Part shown: positions 8,690 to 16,652 of the stretch, piece after piece
Layout: each line of letters starts with the position of its first letter
Position numbering within the stretch: position 1 is the first letter of the stretch
DNA from: Cellulosimicrobium cellulans
Lineage (GTDB): Bacteria > Actinomycetota > Actinomycetes > Actinomycetales > Cellulomonadaceae
Assembly (NCBI RefSeq): GCF_007679345.1
Contig: NZ_VEGH01000001.1
Span: forward strand, 248,001 to 312,000
Length of the DNA: 64,000 nucleotides
Reading direction: 5' to 3'
Program-made: the position numbers and the translations under genes
The notes under the pieces: model-generated
What the model was told of the DNA's origin: nothing
Database searches by the model: none
The model's input: only the letters and a program-made list of their open reading frames with translations

Positions 8690-10126
8690 ATGTCCGACAC
8701 GACCGCCACCCTCCGCGCCGCCGCCCCCTACCTGGCGTCGTGGGTCGACCTCCAGGGCGCGTTCCGCCGCGCCGTCGGCGTCCAGGTGGCGATCCGGTCC
8801 GGCGACGACCTGGTGCTCGACCACGCCTGGGGCACCGCCGACGTCGCCACGGGCGAGCCGCTGCGCACCGACCACCTGTTCCGGATCGCCTCGCACTCCA
8901 AGTCGTTCACGGCGACCGCGGTGATGCGGCTCGTCGAGGCGGGCCGGCTCCGGCTGGACGACACCGTCGGGACGCACGTCGCCGGGCTGGCGGGGTCCCC
9001 GCTCGGGTCCCGCACCGTCCGCGAGCTGCTCGGCCACCAGGCCGGCGTGATCCGCGACGGCGAGCGGGGCGACTTCTGGCAGCTCGACGGGCCGTTCCCG
9101 GACGAGCCGACCCTGCTGGCCGAGCTGCTCGACGCCGGGGAGGTGTACGGGGCGAACGAGCACTTCAAGTACTCCAACTACGGGTACGGGATCGTCGGCC
9201 TGGTCGTGGAGTCCGTGACCGGCGAGCCGTTCCGCGACCACCTGCGCGCCGCGGTGCTCGACCCGCTCGGCATGGCCGACACCGGCGCCGAGTACGACGA
9301 GGCGCTGGCCGACCGGTACGCCGCCGGGCACACCGCCCTGCTCGACGCCGACGACCGCCGGGAGACCATCGAGCACGTCGACACCCGCGCGCTCGCCGCC
9401 GCCACCGGCTTCTACTCCACCGCCCGGGACATGACCGCGTTCGGCGCCGCGCACTTCTCCGGCGACGAGTCCCTGCTCTCCGACGCGGGCAAGCGGCTGC
9501 TGCACCGGCAGGAGTCGGTGGTGAAGGTGCACGGCAAGGAGGTCGGGCGGTACGGCATCGGCCTCGACCTGCACACCATCGGCGACCGCGAGGTCGTCGG
9601 GCACTCCGGCGGGTACCCGGGCCACATCACCCGCACGTACATCGACCCGGAGCAGCGGCTCGTCGTCAGCGTCCTCACCAACGCGATCGACGGCCCCGCG
9701 GACGCGATCGCGGTCGGCCTCATCAAGCTGATCGACCTCGCGCTGAACCCGCCTGCGGATGCGCCCGAGCCCGCCGCGGACGCCCGGCCGCTCGCCGAGT
9801 ACACCGGGCGGTTCGGCGCCCTGTGGGGGATCACCGACATCGCCGAGCTCGGCGGCCGGCTCCTGCTGCTGCACCCCGCCGCGCCGGACCCGGTGGCCGC
9901 GTACGACGAGCTGCACGTCCGCGGCCGCGACGTGCTCGGCACCACCCGGCAGCCGGGCTTCGGGTCGGCCGGCGAGGACGTGGTCGTGGAGCGCACGGCG
10001 GACGGCGCGATCGCCGCGGTGCGCAACGGCATGACCTCCTGGCCCCTCGAGGAGTTCCGCCGCCGGCGCACCGGCATGACCCGCCGCCGGGACGTCGGTG
10101 CGCCGGTCCCGGCGTCCCTAGGCTGA
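8690..10126 (+). CDS. Serine hydrolase of the beta-lactamase/S12 family (D-aminopeptidase or esterase type)
   Basis: A 478-residue penicillin-recognising fold enzyme. Catalytic motifs are the SxxK tetrad at Ser68-Lys71 (ASHSK), YxN at Tyr161-Asn163 (KYSNYG), and the third motif as HSGG at about residue 305 in place of KTG, as in esterase/peptidase members rather than true beta-lactamases. No signal peptide is seen, so action on imported peptides in the cytosol is likely. Residues after about 360 form a second, lipocalin-like C-terminal domain. Its position inside the peptide operon supports a peptide- or D-amino-acid-processing role; substrate is inferred only. Confidence 0.85.
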   Translation: MSDTTATLRAAAPYLASWVDLQGAFRRAVGVQVAIRSGDDLVLDHAWGTADVATGEPLRTDHLFRIASHSKSFTATAVMRLVEAGRLRLDDTVGTHVAGLAGSPLGSRTVRELLGHQAGVIRDGERGDFWQLDGPFPDEPTLLAELLDAGEVYGANEHFKYSNYGYGIVGLVVESVTGEPFRDHLRAAVLDPLGMADTGAEYDEALADRYAAGHTALLDADDRRETIEHVDTRALAAATGFYSTARDMTAFGAAHFSGDESLLSDAGKRLLHRQESVVKVHGKEVGRYGIGLDLHTIGDREVVGHSGGYPGHITRTYIDPEQRLVVSVLTNAIDGPADAIAVGLIKLIDLALNPPADAPEPAADARPLAEYTGRFGALWGITDIAELGGRLLLLHPAAPDPVAAYDELHVRGRDVLGTTRQPGFGSAGEDVVVERTADGAIAAVRNGMTSWPLEEFRRRRTGMTRRRDVGAPVPASLG

Positions 10127-10131
10127 CCGGC

Positions 10132-10644
10132 ATGACCAGCGACGACGCCGCACCGGCCGCCGACCTCACGATGACGCCGGAGCAGCTGGCGTGGATCGAG
10201 CAGTTCGCGCTCACCTGGGAGGGCACGAACAGCGCCCGCATGGAGGGCCGCGTGGTCGGGCTGCTGATGATCGCCGACCGCCCGTACCTGTCCTCGCAGC
10301 AGATCGCGCAGCTGCTCACCGCGAGCGCCGGGGCGGTGTCCACCGCGACCCGGCGGCTCGTGGAGGTCGGGTTCATCCAGCGGCACGCGATCGGCGGCGA
10401 CCGGAACCACTACTTCCGCGTCGAGGACGACATCTGGGGGCGCTGGCTCGCGAGCGAGCGGAACTACCTGCCGCGGCTGCAGCGAGTCCTCGACCAGGCC
10501 CTCACCGGCGGGCCCGCGGAGGGGCCCGAGCGCCGGCTGCGCAACGCCCGCAACTACATGGAGTGGCTCGCGGGGTACCACCGCAAGATGCTCGCCGACT
10601 GGGAGGCCTACCGCGACGCGCAGGCCGGGACTGGAGAACCGTGA
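10132..10644 (+). CDS. GbsR/MarR-type winged-helix transcriptional regulator
   Basis: A 170-residue DNA-binding protein with the winged-helix segment LSSQQIAQLLTASAGAVSTA followed by a wing (RHAIGGDRNHYF) and long C-terminal helices, as in GbsR-like regulators. The gene sits between the S12 hydrolase and the ATPase and ends in GTGA overlap with the ATPase. A TAGGCT hexamer (10119-10124) ends 7 bases before the ATG, so it probably also has its own leaderless promoter inside the operon. Likely local regulator of peptide uptake; ligand unknown. Confidence 0.85.
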   Translation: MTSDDAAPAADLTMTPEQLAWIEQFALTWEGTNSARMEGRVVGLLMIADRPYLSSQQIAQLLTASAGAVSTATRRLVEVGFIQRHAIGGDRNHYFRVEDDIWGRWLASERNYLPRLQRVLDQALTGGPAEGPERRLRNARNYMEWLAGYHRKMLADWEAYRDAQAGTGEP

Positions 10645-12341
10645 CGACCGACCCGACCCCCGGCGCGGCCACGGCCGCCCCTGGCACCGCCCCCGGTGCC
10701 GCCCCCGTGCTGTCCGTCCGCGACCTGACCGTCACGTTCCGCGTCGACCGCGGGCGCAGCCCCGACGTGCACGCCGTCCGCGGCGTGTCGTTCGACCTGC
10801 ACGCCGGCGAGGTGCTGGCCGTCGTCGGCGAGTCCGGCTCCGGGAAGTCCGTGTCCTCGCTCGCCGTGCTCGGCCTGCTGCCCGGCACCGCGCGGGTCAC
10901 CGGCAGCGCGCGGCTCGGCGACCTGGAGCTGGTCGGCCTGGACGACCGCGCGCTGTCCGACGTCCGGGGCCGCCGGGTGGCGATGATCTTCCAGGACCCG
11001 TCGAACGCCCTGGACCCGGTGTTCACGATCGGGTTCCAGCTGCGCGAGACCCTGCGCCGGCACCTGCCCGGCCTGTCCCGCGCCGAGGCCCGCGCCCGGG
11101 CCGTCGAGCTGCTGCGGATGGTCGAGCTGCCCGACCCCGAGGACCGGCTGCGGTTCTACCCGCACCAGCTGTCCGGCGGGCAGGCGCAGCGGGTGATGAT
11201 CGCGATGGCCCTGGCGTGCGACCCCGAGGTGCTGATCGCCGACGAGCCCACCACCGCGCTCGACGTCACGGTGCAGCAGGAGGTCCTCGACGTCCTGCGC
11301 CGGCTGCGCGCCCGCACCTCGGCGGCCGTCGTCCTCATCACGCACGACATGGGCGTGGTGGCGGACCTGGCGGACCGGGTCGTCGTGATGCGGCACGGCG
11401 AGGTCGTGGAGACGGCCGACGTCGTCGACCTGTTCGACGCCCCCGCCGCCGCCGCGTACACCCGCACGCTGCTGGACGCCGTGCCGCGGATCGGGGCCGA
11501 CGAGCGCCCGGCCGGCACCGACGCCGCGGAGCGGCCCGCGCTCAACGTGGAGAACCTCGTCGTCGAGTACCGGAACCGCCGGGGCCGGGTGGTCCGTGCG
11601 GTCGACGACGTGACGCTGCGGGTGCAGCCGGGCGAGATGCTCGCCCTGGTCGGCGAGTCGGGCTCGGGGAAGTCGACGCTCGGCCGGTGCGCCCTCGGGC
11701 TCGCGCCGCTCACGTCCGGCACCGTCGAGGTCGTCGGCACCCGGCTGGGCCGGGACACCCCGCGCGCCGTGCGCGCGGCCCGCACGCGGATCGGCGTCGT
11801 GTTCCAGAACCCGGCCGCGTCGCTCAACCCGCGGTACACGATCGGCGAGTCCGTCGCGGAGCCCCTGCGGGTGCACGCCGGGCTGCGGGGCACCGCCCTG
11901 GCCACGCGCGTCGCCGAGCTGCTGGACGGGGTCGAGCTCCCCGCCGCCTGGGCCTCGCGGTACCCGCACGAGCTGTCCGGCGGGCAGCGGCAGCGGGTCT
12001 CCATCGCCCGCGCGGTGTCGCTGGACCCGGAGCTGCTGATCGCCGACGAGCCCACCTCCGCGCTCGACGTGTCCGTGCAGGCCACCGTGCTCGAGCTGTT
12101 CCGGTCGATCCAGCAGCGCCTCCGGTTCGCGTGCCTGTTCATCAGCCACGACCTCGCGGTCGTGGACGAGCTGGCGGACCGGGTGGCCGTGATGCACCGC
12201 GGGCGGGTGGTCGAGGTGGGCGAGCGCAGCCGCGTGCTGGGCGCGCCGGAGCACGACTACACCCGGCGGCTGCTGGCGGCGGCCCCGGTGCCGGACCCGG
12301 CGGCGCAGGCGGCGCGACGGGCGGTGCGGCTCGCCGGCTGA
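10641..12341 (+). CDS. Peptide ABC transporter ATPase, fused DppD-DppF
   Basis: A single 566-residue protein with two complete ATPase domains, powering the DppBC-type permeases. Each half has Walker A GESGSGKS, the signature LSGGQ and Walker B (LIADEPTTALD and LIADEPTSALD), then the H-loop (ITHDMG and ISHDLA). The first 25 residues are Ala/Pro-rich. Separate DppD and DppF are the commoner state; the fused form is also well known. GTG start overlaps the regulator stop. Last gene of the operon. Confidence 0.93.
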   Translation: MTTDPTPGAATAAPGTAPGAAPVLSVRDLTVTFRVDRGRSPDVHAVRGVSFDLHAGEVLAVVGESGSGKSVSSLAVLGLLPGTARVTGSARLGDLELVGLDDRALSDVRGRRVAMIFQDPSNALDPVFTIGFQLRETLRRHLPGLSRAEARARAVELLRMVELPDPEDRLRFYPHQLSGGQAQRVMIAMALACDPEVLIADEPTTALDVTVQQEVLDVLRRLRARTSAAVVLITHDMGVVADLADRVVVMRHGEVVETADVVDLFDAPAAAAYTRTLLDAVPRIGADERPAGTDAAERPALNVENLVVEYRNRRGRVVRAVDDVTLRVQPGEMLALVGESGSGKSTLGRCALGLAPLTSGTVEVVGTRLGRDTPRAVRAARTRIGVVFQNPAASLNPRYTIGESVAEPLRVHAGLRGTALATRVAELLDGVELPAAWASRYPHELSGGQRQRVSIARAVSLDPELLIADEPTSALDVSVQATVLELFRSIQQRLRFACLFISHDLAVVDELADRVAVMHRGRVVEVGERSRVLGAPEHDYTRRLLAAAPVPDPAAQAARRAVRLAG

Positions 12342-12345
12342 CCAG

Positions 12346-12399
12346 CGTCCCCGCGGGCGGCTGCTTGCACGGAGCGGCCGCCCCCGCCACCGGGGGACG
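12346..12399 (+). terminator. Nested hairpin after the peptide operon
   Basis: Two nested perfect 7-bp stems, CGTCCCC/GGGGACG (12346-12352 with 12393-12399) outside and GGGCGGC/GCCGCCC (12355-12361 with 12377-12383) inside, begin five bases after the ATPase stop. No U-run follows, which is usual in such genomes. Confidence 0.5.
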
Positions 12400-12560
12400 T
12401 CCGATTCGCCCGTGATGTCGACCACATGTGCGGTTTTTCACCCGCTCGATACCACCGAGATGCGCCTGACGCCACAGGAACCCGTGCGACCGTCCGATGG
12501 ACAGCAGCACACGGGCCGACCCGGCCCGCGGGGCGACGTCGGCCCGGCCGACGCCGCAGG

Positions 12561-12592
12561 GACCTCCCCCGGGAGGTCTGGAGCACGGAGGT
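12561..12592 (+). promoter_or_regulatory. Hairpin next to the ribosome binding site of the small CxC gene
   Basis: GACCTCCC (12561-12568) is perfectly complementary to GGGAGGTC (12571-12578), and its ACCTCC core (12562-12567) is equally complementary to the Shine-Dalgarno sequence GGAGGT (12587-12592), eight bases before the ATG at 12601. Two exclusive pairings are thus possible, one leaving the ribosome site free and one masking it. The pairing is seen; any switching role is inference. Confidence 0.35.
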
Positions 12593-12600
12593 GGGACCGC

Positions 12601-12837
12601 ATGACTCTCGACGACCTCGGCCGCCCGGCGGCGACGGTGACGCGACTGCCCGCCGCCTGGACCCCGTTCGACGAGCTGCGGGCCGCCGTCGGCCCCACCC
12701 CCTGCGTCGCCCGTCCGCACGCCGGGCTGGTGCACCGCGACGGGCCGTGCCAGTGCTTCGTCGGCGGGCCCGCGCCCGAGCACGCGGAGCGGCCCGAGGA
12801 CGTCGTCCTCGCGCTGGCCTGGCACGGGGCCGCGTAG
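12601..12837 (+). CDS. Small hypothetical protein with a CxC motif, 78 residues
   Basis: No family recognised. The ATG is preceded by a strong GGAGGT at 8-base spacing, which argues for a real gene. The protein begins MTLDDLGRPAATVTRLPAAW and has a cysteine at about 40 and a GPCQCFVGGP motif at about 58-60. It has no signal peptide or membrane helix. The paired cysteines could bind metal or form a disulfide. It stands alone between the peptide operon and the SigK-linked lipoprotein; about 20 bases separate it from the SigK-like -35. Confidence 0.65.
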   Translation: MTLDDLGRPAATVTRLPAAWTPFDELRAAVGPTPCVARPHAGLVHRDGPCQCFVGGPAPEHAERPEDVVLALAWHGAA

Positions 12838-12856
12838 CCGTTCACCCGCCCCGGAC

Positions 12857-12883
12857 CCATCCGGGCCGGCCCCCGCTCCGAAC
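12857..12883 (+). promoter_or_regulatory. SigK-like promoter upstream of the lipoprotein gene
   Basis: CCATCC (12857-12862) and CCGAAC (12878-12883), 15 bases apart, closely match the -35 CCATCC and -10 CCGAAT described for SigK promoters in mycobacteria. It lies 38 bases upstream of the lipoprotein start, with sigK encoded immediately after. The spacing is at the short end for this sigma type. Confidence 0.55.
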
Positions 12884-12921
12884 CCCTCGTGACTCACACC
12901 CGAGGGACGCAAGGAGCGATG

Positions 12922-14220
12922 ATGCGACGCACCCGCAGCACCTACGCCGTGGCCGCGATGGCCGCCGGGCTCACCCTGAGCCTGACGCTGGCCGCCTGCA
13001 GCGGCACCGACGAGACGAGCGGCACCGCGCCGTCCGCCTCCTCGTCGATGGACGGCTCGGACCACTCCGGCATGAGCGACATGGACGCCGTCGCCCCGGT
13101 CAGCACCGGCGACCCGTTCGCCGACGCCCGGACCGCCGCCGCGCACATGCCCGAGACCGGGCTCACCCTGGCGACCGGCCTGGCCGCCGCCACGGGCACC
13201 GCCGGCGAGGTCGACTCCGACGCCGCCACCCTGCGCGCCGGTCTGACCGCGCTGCTCCAGGAGCACGTCTACCTGACGGGCATCGGCGTGGCGACCGCCT
13301 ACACGGCGGGCGCCGACTCCGACGAGTTCATGGCCGCCAAGGCCGCCCTCGACGGCAACACCGACGACCTCGCGGACGCGGTGGGCTCGCTCGCCGGCGA
13401 GGAGCAGGGCACCGCGTTCCACGACCTGTGGGACGAGCACATCGGCTACTTCGTCGACTACGCCGTCGCGGTGAAGTCGGGCGACCAGGCCGGCGCCGAC
13501 GCCGCACAGGCGTCGCTGGCCGGGTACACGACGCAGGCGGGCGCGTTCTTCGAGCAGATCAGCGCCGGCAACCTGCCGGCCGCCGCCGTGGCCGAGGCGC
13601 TCACCATGCACGTCACGACGCTCACCGCCGCGATCGACGCCCTCGCCGCCGGCGAGCCGACCGCGTCCGACACGCTGAAGGCCGCCGCCGACCACGTCGG
13701 CATGGACGCCGCCACCATCGCGACCGGCCTCGCCGCCGGCGCCGGCCTGTCCGGCGACGCGATGGACGACGCCTCGACCCTCCGTTCGGCGCTCACCGCG
13801 CTGCTCCAGGAGCACGTCTACCTGGCGTCCTACGCGGTGTTCACGGCCTACACGGCCGAGGGCGGGGTCGAGTCCCCCGCGTTCACCGCCGCGGCCGCCA
13901 CGCTCGACGCCAACTCGGTCGCGCTGTCCGACGCCGTGACCTCGCTCGCCGGCGAGGAGAACGGCGCCGCGTTCCTCGACCTGTGGCGCGAGCACATCGG
14001 CTACTTCGTCGACTACGCCGTCGCCGACGCCACCGGGGACACCGACGGGCAGCAGGAGGCCCTGATGAACCTCGACGGCTACCGCCCGGCGGCCGGGGCG
14101 TTCTTCGAGCAGATCAGCAACGGCGAGCTGCCGGCGGACGACGTCGCGACCGGTCTCGGCATGCACGTGTCCACCCTCGCGGGCGCCATCGACTCGCTGG
14201 CGGCCACGCTCGTCCCCTGA
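12922..14220 (+). CDS. Lipoprotein with two copies of a four-histidine helical repeat
   Basis: A 432-residue exported lipoprotein of unknown function. The signal peptide ends in the lipobox TLAAC (Cys26), followed by a Met/His/Asp-rich stretch (MDGSDHSGMSDMD) that could bind copper. Two homologous all-helical repeats follow, about 73-243 and 255-428. Each has four histidines in matching places: His75, 115, 173, 230 and His258, 298, 358, 415, within ALLQEHVYL, EHIGYFVDYAVA and MHV segments; AGAFFEQIS is also repeated. The second of two adjacent ATGs is chosen because it is five bases from AAGGAG. A SigK-like promoter precedes it and sigK-rskA follow, so regulation by SigK is likely. Metal or haem binding is inferred from the histidine pattern. 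Confidence 0.8.
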   Translation: MRRTRSTYAVAAMAAGLTLSLTLAACSGTDETSGTAPSASSSMDGSDHSGMSDMDAVAPVSTGDPFADARTAAAHMPETGLTLATGLAAATGTAGEVDSDAATLRAGLTALLQEHVYLTGIGVATAYTAGADSDEFMAAKAALDGNTDDLADAVGSLAGEEQGTAFHDLWDEHIGYFVDYAVAVKSGDQAGADAAQASLAGYTTQAGAFFEQISAGNLPAAAVAEALTMHVTTLTAAIDALAAGEPTASDTLKAAADHVGMDAATIATGLAAGAGLSGDAMDDASTLRSALTALLQEHVYLASYAVFTAYTAEGGVESPAFTAAAATLDANSVALSDAVTSLAGEENGAAFLDLWREHIGYFVDYAVADATGDTDGQQEALMNLDGYRPAAGAFFEQISNGELPADDVATGLGMHVSTLAGAIDSLAATLVP

Positions 14221-14234
14221 CGGGCCCGGAGACC

Positions 14235-14272
14235 GTGACGCCGACCCCGTTCCCCGTCGGGGCCGGCGTCAC
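14235..14272 (+). terminator. Hairpin terminator after the lipoprotein gene
   Basis: Arms 14235-14249 and 14258-14272 form a 15-bp stem with one A/C mismatch and an 8-base loop, 14 bases after the stop. It separates the lipoprotein transcript from sigK. Confidence 0.6.
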
Positions 14273-14330
14273 GCCCGTGCCGGGCGGGTCGCCGGGGGCC
14301 GGGTCGGGCACCGTGCGGCAGACTGCTGCG

Positions 14331-14906
14331 GTGTCCTCCCCCGGATCCCGCCCAGCCGCCCGCGCGACGGCCGACGAGGCCCTCGCGCGCGTCGCCGACG
14401 GCGACCGCGCCGCCTTCCCGGCGCTCTACGACATGCTGTCCCCCGCCGTGCACGGCACGGCGCTCGCCGTCCTCCGCGACCCGGACCACGCGGCGGAGGT
14501 CACCCAGGAGGTCATGGTGGAGATCTGGCGCACGGCGTCCCGGTGGGACGCCCGTCGCGGCTCGGCGCGCGCGTGGGCGACCACGATGGCGCACCGCCGG
14601 GCCGTCGACCGCGTGCGCTCGGTGCAGGCCCAGCGCACCCGCGACCAGGCGGTGCTCGACGCCGACCGGCCGCGCGCCTTCGACGTCGTCGCCGAGCAGG
14701 CCGAGTCGAACCTCGAGGCCGAGCGCGTCCGGCACTGCCTGGGCGGGCTGACGGACACCCAGCGCGAGGCCGTCGTCCTCGCCTACTACGACGGCCGGAC
14801 CTACCGCGAGGTGGCCGAGTCGCTGGCGGCCCCGCTGCCGACCGTGAAGAGCCGGATCCGCGACGGCCTCACCCGGCTGCGCGACTGCCTGGGGGTGGCC
14901 GCGTGA
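14331..14906 (+). CDS. sigK: ECF sigma factor SigK
   Basis: A 191-residue ECF sigma factor: region 2 (ALYDMLSPAVHGTALAVL ... DHAAEVTQEVMVEIWRTA) and region 4 (LTDTQREAVVLAYYDGRTY ... LPTVKSRIRDGL). It carries cysteines at 136 and 186, 50 residues apart, matching the spacing of the redox-active Cys133/Cys183 pair described for mycobacterial SigK, so redox control is plausible. The GTG at 14331 is chosen because a CAGACT hexamer ends six bases upstream (leaderless); an in-frame GTG at 14313 is an alternative. Its stop overlaps the start of the anti-sigma gene. Confidence 0.9.
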   Translation: MSSPGSRPAARATADEALARVADGDRAAFPALYDMLSPAVHGTALAVLRDPDHAAEVTQEVMVEIWRTASRWDARRGSARAWATTMAHRRAVDRVRSVQAQRTRDQAVLDADRPRAFDVVAEQAESNLEAERVRHCLGGLTDTQREAVVLAYYDGRTYREVAESLAAPLPTVKSRIRDGLTRLRDCLGVAA

Positions 14907-15841
14907 CCACGCCCACCCCGCCGCGCCCTGGCGAGCGCCGGCCCGACGACGCCGCCACCCGCGAGCTGCTCGGCGCCTGGGCGCTCGACGCCCTCGACGA
15001 CGCCGAGCGCGCCCGCGTCGACGACCTGATCGCGCGCGACCCCGACGCCGCGCGCGAGGCCCGTGCGCTGCGCGAGACCGCGGCGGTGCTCGGCGAGGCC
15101 GTGGCCGTGGCGGCGCCGGACGCCGTGCGGCTCGCGGTGCTGGCCGAGATCGAGCGGACCCGGCAGGACGACCCCGCTCCGGCGGCGGCGGGGGCACCGG
15201 CGTCCGAGCCGGCGCGCCCGGCCACCCCGGCGCCGGGTGCCTCAGCACCCGGTCCTGCCGCGCCGGCCCCCGCGGCGCCCGGCACGGCCCGCGAGGAGCG
15301 GGCCCCGTCGTCGGCACCCGCACGCCCCGCCGGCACGCCCGGCGGGACCACCCGGCCCGCGGGGTCCACCCGGCCGGCCGGCCGCCGCGCGGGTCGCCGC
15401 CGCTGGGCGACCGCCGTCGCGGCGCTCGCCGTGCTCGCCGCGATCGCCGTGCCGTCGACCGTCGCCTGGCGGCAGTCCGAGCGCGCCGCGGAGGCCGAGG
15501 CCCGCGCCGACCGGATCACCGCCCTGCTCGCCGAGCCGGGCGCCCAGGTCGTCTCCGCGCCGGTGACGTCGGGCGGCACCGCCGTCGCGGTGGTCACGGC
15601 GGACGCCGCCCTGGTCACCGCGAGCGGGGTCGACGCCCCGGGCGCCGACGAGGTCTACCAGCTCTGGGTCATGCGGGACGGCGCGCCGGTCTCCGCGGGC
15701 ACGACGGGCGTCACCGACGGCACGCTCCAGATCCGCACGGACGCGTACCGGACCGGCGACGCGCTCGCGCTGACGGTCGAGCCCGAGGGCGGCTCGGAGC
15801 AGCCGACGAGCGAGCCCGTGGTGGTCCTGGCCCCGGCCTGA
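14903..15841 (+). CDS. rskA: Anti-sigma-K factor RskA
   Basis: Membrane anti-sigma factor of 312 residues holding SigK inactive. The N-terminal cytosolic anti-sigma domain (about 18-85, with ELLGAWALDALDDAERARVD) has no zinc-binding cysteines. A long Ala/Pro linker (90-165), one transmembrane helix (about 168-188) and an extracytoplasmic RskA domain with the typical YQLWVMRDGAPVSAG motif follow. GTG start overlaps the sigK stop (GTGA), ensuring coupled synthesis. Activation presumably follows regulated proteolysis, as known for the family. The linker is unusually long. Confidence 0.92.
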   Translation: MTTPTPPRPGERRPDDAATRELLGAWALDALDDAERARVDDLIARDPDAAREARALRETAAVLGEAVAVAAPDAVRLAVLAEIERTRQDDPAPAAAGAPASEPARPATPAPGASAPGPAAPAPAAPGTAREERAPSSAPARPAGTPGGTTRPAGSTRPAGRRAGRRRWATAVAALAVLAAIAVPSTVAWRQSERAAEAEARADRITALLAEPGAQVVSAPVTSGGTAVAVVTADAALVTASGVDAPGADEVYQLWVMRDGAPVSAGTTGVTDGTLQIRTDAYRTGDALALTVEPEGGSEQPTSEPVVVLAPA

Positions 15842-15848
15842 CCGGCGC

Positions 15849-16652
15849 TCAGTCCGCGGCGGTGTGCGCCGAGCCGCGCGGGATCACCAGCGGGGTGCCC
15901 GCCAGGGGGTCCGGGATCACCAGGCACGGCAGGCCGAACACCTCCTCGACCAGCTCGGCCGTCACCACCTCGGTCGGCCGGCCCTGCGCCACGACCGCGC
16001 CGTCCTTCATCACCACCAGGTGCGTCGCGTAGCGGGCCGCGTGGTTGAGGTCGTGCAGCACCGCGACCAGCGTGGCGCCCTCGGCGTGCAGCCGGGCGAA
16101 CAGGTCCATCAGCTCGATCTGGTGCGCGATGTCGAGGAACGTCGTCGGCTCGTCGAGCAGCAGGATGCCGGTCTCCTGGGCCAGGGCCATCGCCACCCAC
16201 ACCCGCTGCCGCTGCCCGCCGGACAGCTCGTCGACCGGCACCGCGGACAGGTCGGTCACGCGCGTCGCGTCCATCGCGTCCGCCACCGCCCGGCGGTCGG
16301 CGTCGGACTGCTGCCGGAACAGGTTCTGGTGCGGGTAGCGGCCGCGCGCGACCAGCTCCCCGACCGTGATCCCCTCCGGCGCCAGCGCCGTCTGCGGCAG
16401 CAGCCCCACCCGGCGCGCGACCTCCTTGGTCGGCATCCGGTGGATCGACGTGCCGTCGAGCACCACCTCGCCGGCCGCCGGCCGCAGCAGCCGCGCGAGC
16501 GAGCGCAGCAGCGTCGACTTCCCGCACGCGTTCGGGCCGACGACCACCGTGAACGAGCCGTCCGGGACCGCCAGGCTGAGGTCGGTCGACACCGTCTTCC
16601 GCTCGTAGCCCAGGGTCACCCGGTCGGCCCGCAGCCGGTCCTGACTCACCAT
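15849..16652 (-). CDS. Siderophore ABC transporter ATPase, FecE type
   Basis: A 267-residue ATPase for iron-siderophore import. Walker A reads GPNACGKS (Ala in place of the common Gly/Ser), the signature is ELSGGQRQRVWVAMALAQ, Walker B LLLDEPTTFLD, and the H-loop VLHDLNHAARYA, all characteristic of the FepC/FecE group. It overlaps the upstream permease by seven bases. Third gene of a minus-strand operon beginning at the iron box. Confidence 0.93.
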   Translation of the reverse strand: MVSQDRLRADRVTLGYERKTVSTDLSLAVPDGSFTVVVGPNACGKSTLLRSLARLLRPAAGEVVLDGTSIHRMPTKEVARRVGLLPQTALAPEGITVGELVARGRYPHQNLFRQQSDADRRAVADAMDATRVTDLSAVPVDELSGGQRQRVWVAMALAQETGILLLDEPTTFLDIAHQIELMDLFARLHAEGATLVAVLHDLNHAARYATHLVVMKDGAVVAQGRPTEVVTAELVEEVFGLPCLVIPDPLAGTPLVIPRGSAHTAAD

